Positions 1-5,144 of a stretch of DNA of 5,805 nt are shown here, one piece after another. The position numbers were made by a program, and so were the translations under genes. Origin of the DNA: Campylobacteraceae bacterium. Lineage in GTDB: Bacteria; Campylobacterota; Campylobacteria; Campylobacterales; Sulfurovaceae. How positions within the stretch are numbered: position 1 is the stretch's first letter; each line of letters opens with the position of its first letter. The notes beneath the pieces were generated by a model that saw nothing but the letters and a program-made list of their open reading frames with translations, made no database searches and had not been told where the DNA came from. The stretch spans positions 1 through 5,805 of the forward strand of contig JALSHP010000033.1 of the NCBI GenBank assembly GCA_026982175.1. Direction: 5' to 3'.

Positions 1-22
1 ATTTCTCTTTGAAGTCTATTTA

Positions 23-111
23 CTCGTCAAAAACAAAATTGCATAAAATAACAGGGGAAACCGACCTACGCCGTTTCGGACTTTTTACTTGATGGATTTG
101 GTTTTGACGAG
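23..111. repeat. Long imperfect inverted repeat, unknown element
   Basis: The arm CTCGTCAAAA at 23-32 is matched by its exact reverse complement TTTTGACGAG at 102-111. After one mismatch (A33/G101) four more pairs follow (34-37 with 97-100), giving 14 of 15 pairs. The enclosed stretch includes a GC-rich patch at 61-79 that can form a small inner stem, CCGA (61-64) with TCGG (76-79). This contrasts with the AT-rich surroundings. No coding frame is evident on either strand. I see no target-site duplication flanking the arms and recognise no known riboswitch, integron attC or terminator pattern (no T-run after the right arm). It could be a small non-autonomous mobile element, a structured RNA, or a regulatory cruciform upstream of the next gene. 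The repeat is directly visible; its function is unknown. Confidence 0.6.
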
Positions 112-114
112 GGA

Positions 115-120
115 TATAAT
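115..120 (+). promoter_or_regulatory. Candidate -10 box for the TauE/SafE-like gene
   Basis: A perfect TATAAT lies about 44 bp upstream of the ATG at 164, directly after the right arm of the long inverted repeat, in AT-rich DNA. No convincing -35 sits at 16-18 bp spacing; the TTGACG at 104-109 is only 5 bp away. That is tolerable for Campylobacterota sigma70 promoters, in which the -35 is often poorly conserved. The leader it would give has no recognisable Shine-Dalgarno sequence. Confidence 0.35.
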
Positions 121-163
121 TTTTATTAATATAAATTTAACAAAAATCGACTATCATTAGTTC

Positions 164-937
164 ATGCAAAACATAGATCTAATATTAATCATCACCACAG
201 CCTTTCTAGGAAGCTTCGGACATTGCCTTGGGATGTGTGGGGGGATTGTGGTGGCGTATAGCTCCTCTAAAGTGGACGCGAAAAGCTCTACCACACAACA
301 GACCCTCTCTCATTTGGCTTATAACTTTGGGCGAGTGACTACTTATGCACTCATTGGGGCGTTGTTTGGTCTTTTAGCTCAAGCCCTTGCTTTTACGCCT
401 ACGACCAAAGGGGTTTTGTTTCTTTTGACAGGTCTGCTGATGCTTTTAGCAGGGTTGTCGTTGTTGGGGAAATTAAACTTTTTAAACAGGCTAGAGGTTT
501 CTTTGTCTAAGTATGCATGGTATCAAAAAACTTTTAAAGCCCTTTTGTCTTCTAAATCTTTGGGTTCTTTTTATCTTTTGGGCTTACTTAACGGCATCAT
601 CCCTTGTGGCTTGGTTTACTCTTTTGCCATTATGGCGGCAAGTACGGCTTCACCTTTGTGGGGGGCAGTGGTGATGGCTTCTTTTGGACTCGCAACCATT
701 CCTGCTCTTTTTATGTTGGGCTTTATGACCAAGTTTCTACAAAAGGGAAGCCTAAGAGGTGGCATGATGAAACTCGCCGCCCTTTTGGTGGTGGCGTATG
801 GTATTTTTACCATCTATAAAGGTTACAACTTTGTGGCACACCCTAACGCCATGCAAGAGATGATGGATGAGATGAGAGAGTCACCCAAAAGTGGAAAATG
901 TGGGGGAATGAAATGTGCACCTGGAAAGTGTGGGTAG
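164..937 (+). CDS. Sulfite exporter TauE/SafE family (UreH/DsbD_2-like) membrane protein with Cys/Met-rich tail
   Basis: This 257-residue, strongly hydrophobic protein has about six predicted membrane helices. It opens with the family signature GHCLGMCGG (residues 19-27, Cys21 and Cys25) and repeats a Cys-containing motif at the start of the second half, NGIIPCG (143-149, Cys148). This two-half layout is typical of the COG2836/PF13386 'UreH-like, cytochrome c biogenesis transmembrane' group, members of which are linked to metal (often copper) handling and cytochrome oxidase assembly. Inner-membrane location is inferred. The tail after the last helix carries MQEMMDEM (230-237) and then three cysteines at even spacing (246, 251, 256) in KCGGMKCAPGKCG, a plausible soft-metal ligand set. 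The frame is closed by a TAG at 158-160, so ATG 164 is the first possible start; it has no clear ribosome site. The substrate is unknown; sulfite export is only the family label. It stands alone: the next gene has its own promoter. Confidence 0.85.
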   Translation: MQNIDLILIITTAFLGSFGHCLGMCGGIVVAYSSSKVDAKSSTTQQTLSHLAYNFGRVTTYALIGALFGLLAQALAFTPTTKGVLFLLTGLLMLLAGLSLLGKLNFLNRLEVSLSKYAWYQKTFKALLSSKSLGSFYLLGLLNGIIPCGLVYSFAIMAASTASPLWGAVVMASFGLATIPALFMLGFMTKFLQKGSLRGGMMKLAALLVVAYGIFTIYKGYNFVAHPNAMQEMMDEMRESPKSGKCGGMKCAPGKCG

Positions 938-950
938 GGGTTTAAAAGGT

Positions 951-984
951 TTTCAATGTATATGCAATGAAAATATGATATACT
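951..984 (+). promoter_or_regulatory. Promoter and operator-like repeat of the toxin-antitoxin pair
   Basis: Two overlapping -10-like boxes, TATGAT (974-979) and TATACT (979-984), lie 28-38 bp upstream of the antitoxin ATG. A weak -35-like TTTCAA at 951-956 is 17 bp before the first. The inverted repeat GTATAT (958-963) / ATATAC (978-983), 14 bp apart, covers the core promoter. RelB/DinJ-type antitoxins bind palindromes here to repress their own operon, so this is a reasonable operator candidate. The repeats are visible; the regulation is inferred from the family. Confidence 0.4.
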
Positions 985-985
985 C

Positions 986-1002
986 TTTAATGATAATTTA
1001 AA
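986..1002 (+). promoter_or_regulatory. Second operator-like inverted repeat before the antitoxin
   Basis: TTTAA (986-990) and TTAAA (998-1002) flank a 7-base centre TGATAAT, immediately before and touching the ribosome site. A ribbon-helix-helix repressor bound here would block early transcription. AT-rich palindromes of this length also occur by chance, so confidence is low. Confidence 0.25.
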
Positions 1003-1006
1003 GGAT
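1001..1006 (+). promoter_or_regulatory. Ribosome binding site of the antitoxin gene
   Basis: AAGGAT ends five bases before the ATG at 1012. It is the clearest Shine-Dalgarno-like site on the plus strand of this window and supports that start. The toxin gene has no comparable site, which fits antitoxin-excess expression from one transcript. Confidence 0.6.
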
Positions 1007-1011
1007 AGAGC

Positions 1012-1290
1012 ATGACAGTAAAAGTACAAACGTCATTACGTATTGACCAAACATCATTACACGATGCTAAAAAGATTTTAGAAGAGATGGGCATGAATTT
1101 TTCTGAAGCAGTTAATATTTTTACTAAAATGATAGTAAGTCATAGAGGACTACCTTTTGAAGTTAAACTACCAGATAATGATGTAGAGAGTTTAACTAAA
1201 AAATTACAACTGGCTTTAGCAGATGTTGAAAAACAAGAGAGTGGAGAGATAAAATCGATGAATGCCAAAGATTTTTTAAATGAGCTATGA
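1012..1290 (+). CDS. RelB/DinJ family type II antitoxin
   Basis: This 92-residue protein has the ribbon-helix-helix layout of RelB/DinJ antitoxins: a short beta strand (VKVQTSLRID, residues 3-12), helix A (about 15-27, with DAKKILEEMG), helix B (about 30-44, with FSEAVNIFTKMIV), and then the family hallmark RGLPFEVKLP (about 46-55). The N-terminal half is expected to dimerise and bind the operator; the charged C-terminal part (about 60-92) should wrap and neutralise the toxin. The stop codon lies inside the next gene (11-bp overlap), the usual antitoxin-first arrangement that couples translation. A good AAGGAT site supports the ATG. Base composition of this pair is visibly more AT-rich than the flanking genes, suggesting separate acquisition. 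Assignment to family is firm; the exact subtype is not. Confidence 0.9.
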   Translation: MTVKVQTSLRIDQTSLHDAKKILEEMGMNFSEAVNIFTKMIVSHRGLPFEVKLPDNDVESLTKKLQLALADVEKQESGEIKSMNAKDFLNEL

Positions 1291-1606
1291 AGTAAGGGTT
1301 GTTGAAGAATTTCAAAAAGATGTTAAAAAACTATTTAAAAAATATCGCTCTATTAAAAATGATATATTTGAACTCATTGAAAAACTAGAAGAATCTTATG
1401 ATATAGGAATAGATTTAGGAAATAACCTTTATAAAATTCGTGTTAAAAACAGCGATATTGGTGGGAAGAGTGGAGGCTATCGGGTTATCTATTATGTACG
1501 ATTGGAAAATGATAGGATTTATCTTTTGACTATTTTTTCTAAGACTAAAAAAGAGAATATTGATGTGAAGCTTTTAAAGCCTATTATTGATAGAATTGAA
1601 GAGTAA
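1280..1606 (+). CDS. RelE/ParE superfamily type II toxin
   Basis: This 108-residue protein has the RelE/ParE fold pattern: two N-terminal helices rich in Lys/Glu (about 8-40), then beta strands. It contains NLYKIRVKN followed by GGKSGGYRVIYYV (about 60-72) and a hydrophobic strand ending in YLLTIFSKTKKENI (about 81-94). The K-S-G-G-x-R-V-I-Y pattern is characteristic of the RelE-like group near COG4737/PF06296, members of which act as ribosome-dependent mRNA interferases. Conserved Lys/Arg/Tyr residues needed for RNA cleavage appear to be present, so the toxin is probably intact, but I cannot place catalytic residues exactly. It starts within the antitoxin gene (ATGAGC at 1280) with no ribosome site of its own, so translation is probably coupled. 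A ParE-like (gyrase) or HigB-like activity cannot be excluded from sequence alone. Confidence 0.87.
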   Translation: MSYEVRVVEEFQKDVKKLFKKYRSIKNDIFELIEKLEESYDIGIDLGNNLYKIRVKNSDIGGKSGGYRVIYYVRLENDRIYLLTIFSKTKKENIDVKLLKPIIDRIEE

Positions 1607-1661
1607 GTTTATTCCCTTAATGGTGGCTTGAAGCTAAATAGAAATAGTTTTAAAATATAGC

Positions 1662-1667
1662 TATAAT
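1662..1667 (+). promoter_or_regulatory. -10 box placed for a leaderless ychJ-bat transcript
   Basis: A perfect TATAAT ends five bases before the ATG at 1673, so transcription would be expected to begin at or next to the A of the start codon. The spacer region upstream is AT-rich with no good -35. No Shine-Dalgarno sequence precedes the ATG, which agrees with a leaderless message. The box is seen; the start point is inferred. Confidence 0.45.
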
Positions 1668-1672
1668 ACTTT

Positions 1673-2077
1673 ATGAAAAAAACAAGCCCAAATACCTCAT
1701 GCCCTTGTGGTTCAAAACAGAAATACAAAAAATGTTGTCAAGTTTACCATAAGGGGGCGAACCCTAAAACGGCTCTTTTGCTGATGAAATCACGTTATAG
1801 TGCTTATGCTGTGGGAGATGCTAACTATATTGTCAAAACAACCCATGAGAACAATGCTGATTTTTCAAGTGAGGTGAAAGCTTGGAAGCAGAGCATTGAT
1901 TCGTTTACAAAAACAACTGATTTTTTGGGCTTAGAGATTTTGGAATTTATCGAGGGTGCAGAGGAGTCTTTTGTGACTTTTAAAGCCTTACTTTCTTCTG
2001 GGGAGATGATAGAGAAGAGTCGCTTTTTAAAAGTGGATAAGCGATGGCTTTATGAGCGTGGAGAGATGCTATCGTGA
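1673..2077 (+). CDS. ychJ: YchJ family (UPF0225) SEC-C motif protein
   Basis: This 134-residue cytoplasmic protein starts with a SEC-C zinc motif, CPCGSKQKYKKCC (Cys10, Cys12, Cys21, Cys22), the same motif that ends many SecA proteins and binds zinc. It is followed by the YchJ middle domain, recognisable by LLMKSRYSAYAVGDANYIVKT (about 37-57) and a C-terminal strand pattern FVTFKALL...KSRFLKVDKRWLYERGE (about 99-131). E. coli YchJ is a little longer and has a second SEC-C motif at its C-terminus; that motif is absent here, which is common for short homologues. Biochemical function is not established for the family. Its last four bases (GTGA) overlap the start of the BatA-like gene, so the two are very likely co-transcribed and translationally coupled. 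Confidence 0.88.
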   Translation: MKKTSPNTSCPCGSKQKYKKCCQVYHKGANPKTALLLMKSRYSAYAVGDANYIVKTTHENNADFSSEVKAWKQSIDSFTKTTDFLGLEILEFIEGAEESFVTFKALLSSGEMIEKSRFLKVDKRWLYERGEMLS

Positions 2078-2982
2078 ATTTTGCTTTTGCTTACCCTTAT
2101 GCCTTGTTATTGTTGGCTCTTTTACCCTGTTTTGTTTGGTGTCGAACAAAGATAAAAAGCGTCTATTTTCCCAAAGAGGAGTGGTTGCCTAAGCAGAGAT
2201 TTTTTTGGGACAATCAACTCTTTTACTTGATGCTTATCTATACTCTTTTGGTGTTAGCATTGGCTTCACCTTTTACTTATGGGGCAAAGGCAAGTTTTGC
2301 CAAAAAAGGGCGTGACTTGGTTTTGCTACTCGATACCAGTGGGTCGATGGGGGAGCGTGGGTTTAATGAGGAAGATAGAAGTCAAAGTAAATATGATATT
2401 TCGGTGGCACTCGCTAAAGATTTCATAGATAATAGAGCTGATGATAATGTTGGTTTGGTCGTCTTTGGCACATTTGCATTTACCGCTTCACCTTTGACCT
2501 ACGATTTAAAAGCACTTAATGAGATGTTTGAACTCATGAGCGATGTGGGCATTGCAGGAACAAGTACGGCTATTGGCGATGCGTTGGTACAAGGATTGGC
2601 AACGTTGAAGCATGGTGAGGCGAAATCTAAAGTCTTGATACTCTTAACCGATGGGGTACACAATGCAGGAAAAAATTCGCCCAGGGAAGCCGTGCGTATG
2701 GCTCAAAATCAAGGGGTAAAAGTCTATACCATTGGCATAGGAAAAAAAACAGATTATGATGTGACACTTTTAATAACAATTGCCAAAGAGACAGGGGCAA
2801 AAAGTTTTTTTTGTCAAAATGCTAAAGCCTTAAAAAATGTCTATGAGCAACTTGAAGCACTAGAACCTAGCCCTATTCGTTCAGAGGGGTACTTAAACAA
2901 AGAGAGCTTGAATATCTATTTTCTTTTGTTGGCTTCTTTGCTTTTAGGCTTACTGCTCTTTAGAGATGAGGTGAGGGCATGA
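2074..2982 (+). CDS. batA: BatA-like VWA domain membrane protein
   Basis: This 302-residue protein starts at a GTG inside the stop region of the preceding gene (GTGA overlap). Two N-terminal membrane helices (about 6-22 and 48-66) precede a VWA domain (about 78-265), and a third helix (about 280-297) ends just before a short charged tail. The MIDAS is complete: DTSGS (87-91), Thr165 in GTSTAIGDAL, and Asp193 in LLTDGVHN. This is the classical BatA layout, including the conserved 'TAIGDAL' and 'LLTDG' segments. By the positive-inside rule (CRTKIK at 23-28, RDEVRA at the end) the VWA domain should face the periplasm. BatA proteins work with BatB and MoxR ATPases in envelope-stress tolerance and possible chaperone-like complexes; the precise activity is not known. 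It overlaps the next gene by four bases (ATGA). Two 8-base homopolymers (A at 2742-2749, T at 2805-2812) lie in the 3' part. Confidence 0.88.
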   Translation: MNFAFAYPYALLLLALLPCFVWCRTKIKSVYFPKEEWLPKQRFFWDNQLFYLMLIYTLLVLALASPFTYGAKASFAKKGRDLVLLLDTSGSMGERGFNEEDRSQSKYDISVALAKDFIDNRADDNVGLVVFGTFAFTASPLTYDLKALNEMFELMSDVGIAGTSTAIGDALVQGLATLKHGEAKSKVLILLTDGVHNAGKNSPREAVRMAQNQGVKVYTIGIGKKTDYDVTLLITIAKETGAKSFFCQNAKALKNVYEQLEALEPSPIRSEGYLNKESLNIYFLLLASLLLGLLLFRDEVRA

Positions 2983-4604
2983 GCTTTTTAGATATTTCAT
3001 TTTTATACGCCTCACTTCTATGGTTACTAATGCCTTTGGTAGTCTACTTAATGAAGAGAGAAGAGAAGCAAAATTTTGCTCAAAATTTACGTTGGCTTGT
3101 GTTGGCACTGCTCATTGTGAGTTTGGCTCGTCCTGTTTTGCCTAAACATTTAAGCACCCAAAAACTCTATGCTCATTCGGTGGTGATTGCCCTTGATTTG
3201 TCTGTCTCTATGAATGCCAATGACATTCAACCCACCCGAGCTAAGGCGAGTTTGCAGAGCATCAAGAAGTTTTTAGCATTAAATCGTCAAGAGCAGATAG
3301 CACTTATTGGTTTTACCTCGAATCCGCTACTGCTCTCTCCTCCCACAAGCGACTATGAGCTACTTTTGGTGGCATTGAGTAACATTAACAGTGATTACAT
3401 CTTGACCAAAGGGACAGACTTGCAGAAGCTTTTTGAAAAGGTGGCAAAGTTTAAAGATGAAGCGAAAAAAGTGATACTCTTTACCGATGGTGGCGATGAG
3501 GTTTTAGAAGAAGAGCTGATGGATTTGGTGCAACGAGAAAAGATTAAAGTTTTAGTAATTGCAATGGCAACGCAAGAGGGGAGTAGCCTAAAAAAAAGCG
3601 ATGGCTCACTTTTGGAGAATGAAAAAGGAGAGATTGTTGTCTCTAAACTCAATGGTTCACTAAGAGATTTAGCCTATGCGAGTGGAGGGGAGTTTGTTGC
3701 TTTTTCGAGTGTTGAGCAGAGTGTTTCTAGCATAGAAGATTGGTTAGATAGAGAGAAGATTTTAAATGAGGCATTAAGCAAAGAGCATAGGGATTACTTT
3801 GAATTGGGGTTTGTGCCTTTGTCTTTAGCCATTTTACTCTTTTTTCTCTCATCGACTAGATTTTCAAAAAAGCTCTTAGCCTTTTTGCTCCTTTTGGGTC
3901 TCAATGTTCAAGCTGAAGAGTTGATAAGTAAAGAGCATTGGGGTGAGGGTGTAGCAAAGGTAGCTATGGCAGAGGGTAGTGGAAGTATTTTAGATGGCTA
4001 TTATCTCTATGAAGCGTATGAATACTATGAAAAAAACGCTTTTAAAAAGGCTCAAAAAGCTCTTTATAAAGTTGAGAAGAGAGGCTTAGAAGCTGAACTT
4101 TTGTTGGCACATATCTTCTACAAAGAGGAACGCTATCAGGAGGCTAAGAGCATTTTAAAAGGGATTAAAAGTTCAGACAGAGCCGTGAAACAGCAACTTT
4201 TGTATGAACTTGGAAATTGTGAGGCTAAACTCTCCTATGCAAAGAGAGCAAAAGAGTACTATGTTCAAGCCTTGCAGTTAGGGGAAGATGAAGATGTTTT
4301 GCACAATTTAAAAATTGTCTTAACGCAACTTAAAGAGGAGGGGGCTAAAGTGGGCTACACCAATCCTTCTTCAGCTCAAAAGTCCAAAACCCAAAGTGAC
4401 AAGGAAGAGAGCAAAGAGGTGAAGTCTGTTCAATCAAAAGAGAAGGCACAAGGTGCTTCAGGGGGAACAAGTAGTAAAAAGTCTAAAAGTTCAACCATTC
4501 AAGTGCTGAAAGTAGAAACGAAAGGTAAGCCCAAACGGCAACTCTCTTCAAAGGCGTATGACCTCATTAATGAGGGGTACATAGCTGAAGAGAAGCCGTG
4601 GTAG
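2979..4604 (+). CDS. batB: BatB-BatC fusion: VWA domain plus periplasmic TPR protein
   Basis: At 541 residues this is much longer than a usual BatB (about 320-350). The N-terminal part is BatB: helices at about 8-25 and 39-52, then a VWA domain with a complete MIDAS, DLSVS (73-77), Thr146 in KGTDL and Asp170 in LFTDGGDE, and a helix at 277-291. After a short basic loop (RFSKK) comes a second hydrophobic stretch (299-309) ending in NVQA/EE at 309-314, which resembles a signal peptide with a signal-peptidase I site. The rest is BatC-like: about three TPR units (roughly 335-450, e.g. YEYYEKNAFKKAQKAL and ALQLGEDEDVLHNL), a Lys/Ser/Glu-rich low-complexity linker (about 463-506), and a final DLINEGYIAEEKPW block. 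TPR and VWA would both lie in the periplasm. The TPR part probably mediates protein-protein contacts. The start ATG overlaps the batA stop (ATGA). No batD follows. Confidence 0.87.
   Translation: MSFLDISFLYASLLWLLMPLVVYLMKREEKQNFAQNLRWLVLALLIVSLARPVLPKHLSTQKLYAHSVVIALDLSVSMNANDIQPTRAKASLQSIKKFLALNRQEQIALIGFTSNPLLLSPPTSDYELLLVALSNINSDYILTKGTDLQKLFEKVAKFKDEAKKVILFTDGGDEVLEEELMDLVQREKIKVLVIAMATQEGSSLKKSDGSLLENEKGEIVVSKLNGSLRDLAYASGGEFVAFSSVEQSVSSIEDWLDREKILNEALSKEHRDYFELGFVPLSLAILLFFLSSTRFSKKLLAFLLLLGLNVQAEELISKEHWGEGVAKVAMAEGSGSILDGYYLYEAYEYYEKNAFKKAQKALYKVEKRGLEAELLLAHIFYKEERYQEAKSILKGIKSSDRAVKQQLLYELGNCEAKLSYAKRAKEYYVQALQLGEDEDVLHNLKIVLTQLKEEGAKVGYTNPSSAQKSKTQSDKEESKEVKSVQSKEKAQGASGGTSSKKSKSSTIQVLKVETKGKPKRQLSSKAYDLINEGYIAEEKPW
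4562..4575. repeat. 14-bp perfect palindrome near the end of the batB-batC gene
   Basis: CCTCATTAATGAGG is its own reverse complement and lies within the codons for DLINEG, about 27 bp before the stop codon. It is not followed by a T-run, so it is not a standard intrinsic terminator. It may simply be a by-product of the conserved peptide, or a protein-binding or mRNA 3'-end structure. Confidence 0.4.
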
Positions 4605-4619
4605 TTTTAATATAGGAGT

Positions 4620-5111
4620 TTAGAAAGAGATACCACCAGAAACCTCTGGGTATCCACGTTTACTAATGTCGTTTGATGTGCTACCAAGCTCTTGCACCCA
4701 TCCAAATGAGACATAAGAGTTTGCAGAAGTTCGCATACTCGCTCCAATACGTCCTCCATAAACATCATAATCTTCATAAGGGGCTTCAATGAAAGCTTTA
4801 CTGTAAAATGCACCAATATAAGGGACAAAAGGCATCCCCTCTAAAGCCACATGATAGGTGACAGGCACAGTAATTTGGTTGATGCTTGGTGTTCCTCCTA
4901 AATAGGAGAGGTAGGTTGCTCCTACTGAAAGGTTGTCAATGACAAAGTAGTTGGCATTAACGCCTAAGACGGTGTAAGTCTCTCCAAAACTGTTGTCAGT
5001 ACTAGCGATAATACGAATATTTTTAGTTCCTACAGAAAAAGCTCCTCCTGCATAGATGCTTGAAGTGGCTAAAAGCATTAAAATTGTTTTTTTCATTAAA
5101 TTTTTTTTCAT
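4620..5111 (-). CDS. Small secreted protein, probable outer-membrane beta-barrel
   Basis: This 163-residue protein begins with a clear Sec signal peptide: basic MKKNLMKK, the hydrophobic core TILMLLATSS, and a likely cleavage after IYA (residue 21, before GGAF). The mature part of about 142 residues has alternating polar/hydrophobic stretches rich in Gly, Tyr, Ser and Val, such as YTVLGVNANYFVIDNLSVGA and TYHVALEGMPFVPYIGAFYS. It ends in GGISF, a terminal Phe typical of BAM-assembled outer-membrane barrels. Eight strands would fit the size. I do not recognise a named family. The start at 5111 is chosen because AAGGAT lies seven bases upstream; a second in-frame ATG (5096) also follows an A-rich repeat but has no such site. 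It converges on the bat operon with 15 bp between stops, and lies 33 bp downstream of the TRAP gene on the same strand with its own promoter. Confidence 0.75.
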   Translation of the reverse strand: MKKNLMKKTILMLLATSSIYAGGAFSVGTKNIRIIASTDNSFGETYTVLGVNANYFVIDNLSVGATYLSYLGGTPSINQITVPVTYHVALEGMPFVPYIGAFYSKAFIEAPYEDYDVYGGRIGASMRTSANSYVSFGWVQELGSTSNDISKRGYPEVSGGISF

Positions 5112-5118
5112 AAGTTAA

Positions 5119-5124
5119 ATCCTT
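5119..5124 (-). promoter_or_regulatory. Ribosome binding site of the beta-barrel gene
   Basis: On the minus strand AAGGAT lies seven bases before the ATG at 5111. It decides between the two closely spaced ATG codons in favour of the upstream one. Confidence 0.6.
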
Positions 5125-5135
5125 TGTTATTAATT

Positions 5136-5144
5136 ATTATAGCA
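5136..5144 (-). promoter_or_regulatory. Extended -10 promoter of the beta-barrel gene
   Basis: Read on the minus strand this is TGCTATAAT, a perfect extended -10 (TG-N-TATAAT). It sits right after the stop codon of the upstream TRAP gene and would start transcription near 5130, giving a short leader that contains the AAGGAT ribosome site. The -35 region (about 5159-5164) is poor, as usual for extended -10 promoters. It implies that the barrel gene is expressed independently of the TRAP gene. Confidence 0.55.

Noticed and set aside
23..111. Long inverted repeat as an integron attC site, SRP RNA or known riboswitch.
   Set aside because: It lacks the attC core GTTRRRY, the SRP RNA conserved loop, and any riboswitch core I can recognise.
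104..120. TTGACG followed by TATAAT as a full sigma70 promoter.
   Set aside because: The spacing is only 5 bp, far from the 16-18 bp needed; only the -10 is kept as a candidate.
604..1029. Several short open frames on both strands overlapping the 3' part of the TauE-like gene.
   Set aside because: They overlap a clear membrane protein gene and show no family features or ribosome sites.
2742..2812. Two 8-base homopolymers in batA considered as phase-variation tracts.
   Set aside because: Tracts of A8/T8 are common in AT-rich genomes, lie late in the gene, and the frame is intact; no support beyond length.
3395..3652. Minus-strand open frame of 85 codons inside the BatB VWA region.
   Set aside because: It is antisense to a strongly supported gene, Ser/Lys-rich in the way of a shadow frame, and has no ribosome site.
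4598..4636. Inverted repeat GTGGTA / TACCAC spanning the junction of the convergent genes, considered as a bidirectional terminator.
   Set aside because: The stem is only 6 bp with a 27-base loop and no T-run on either strand; likely chance.
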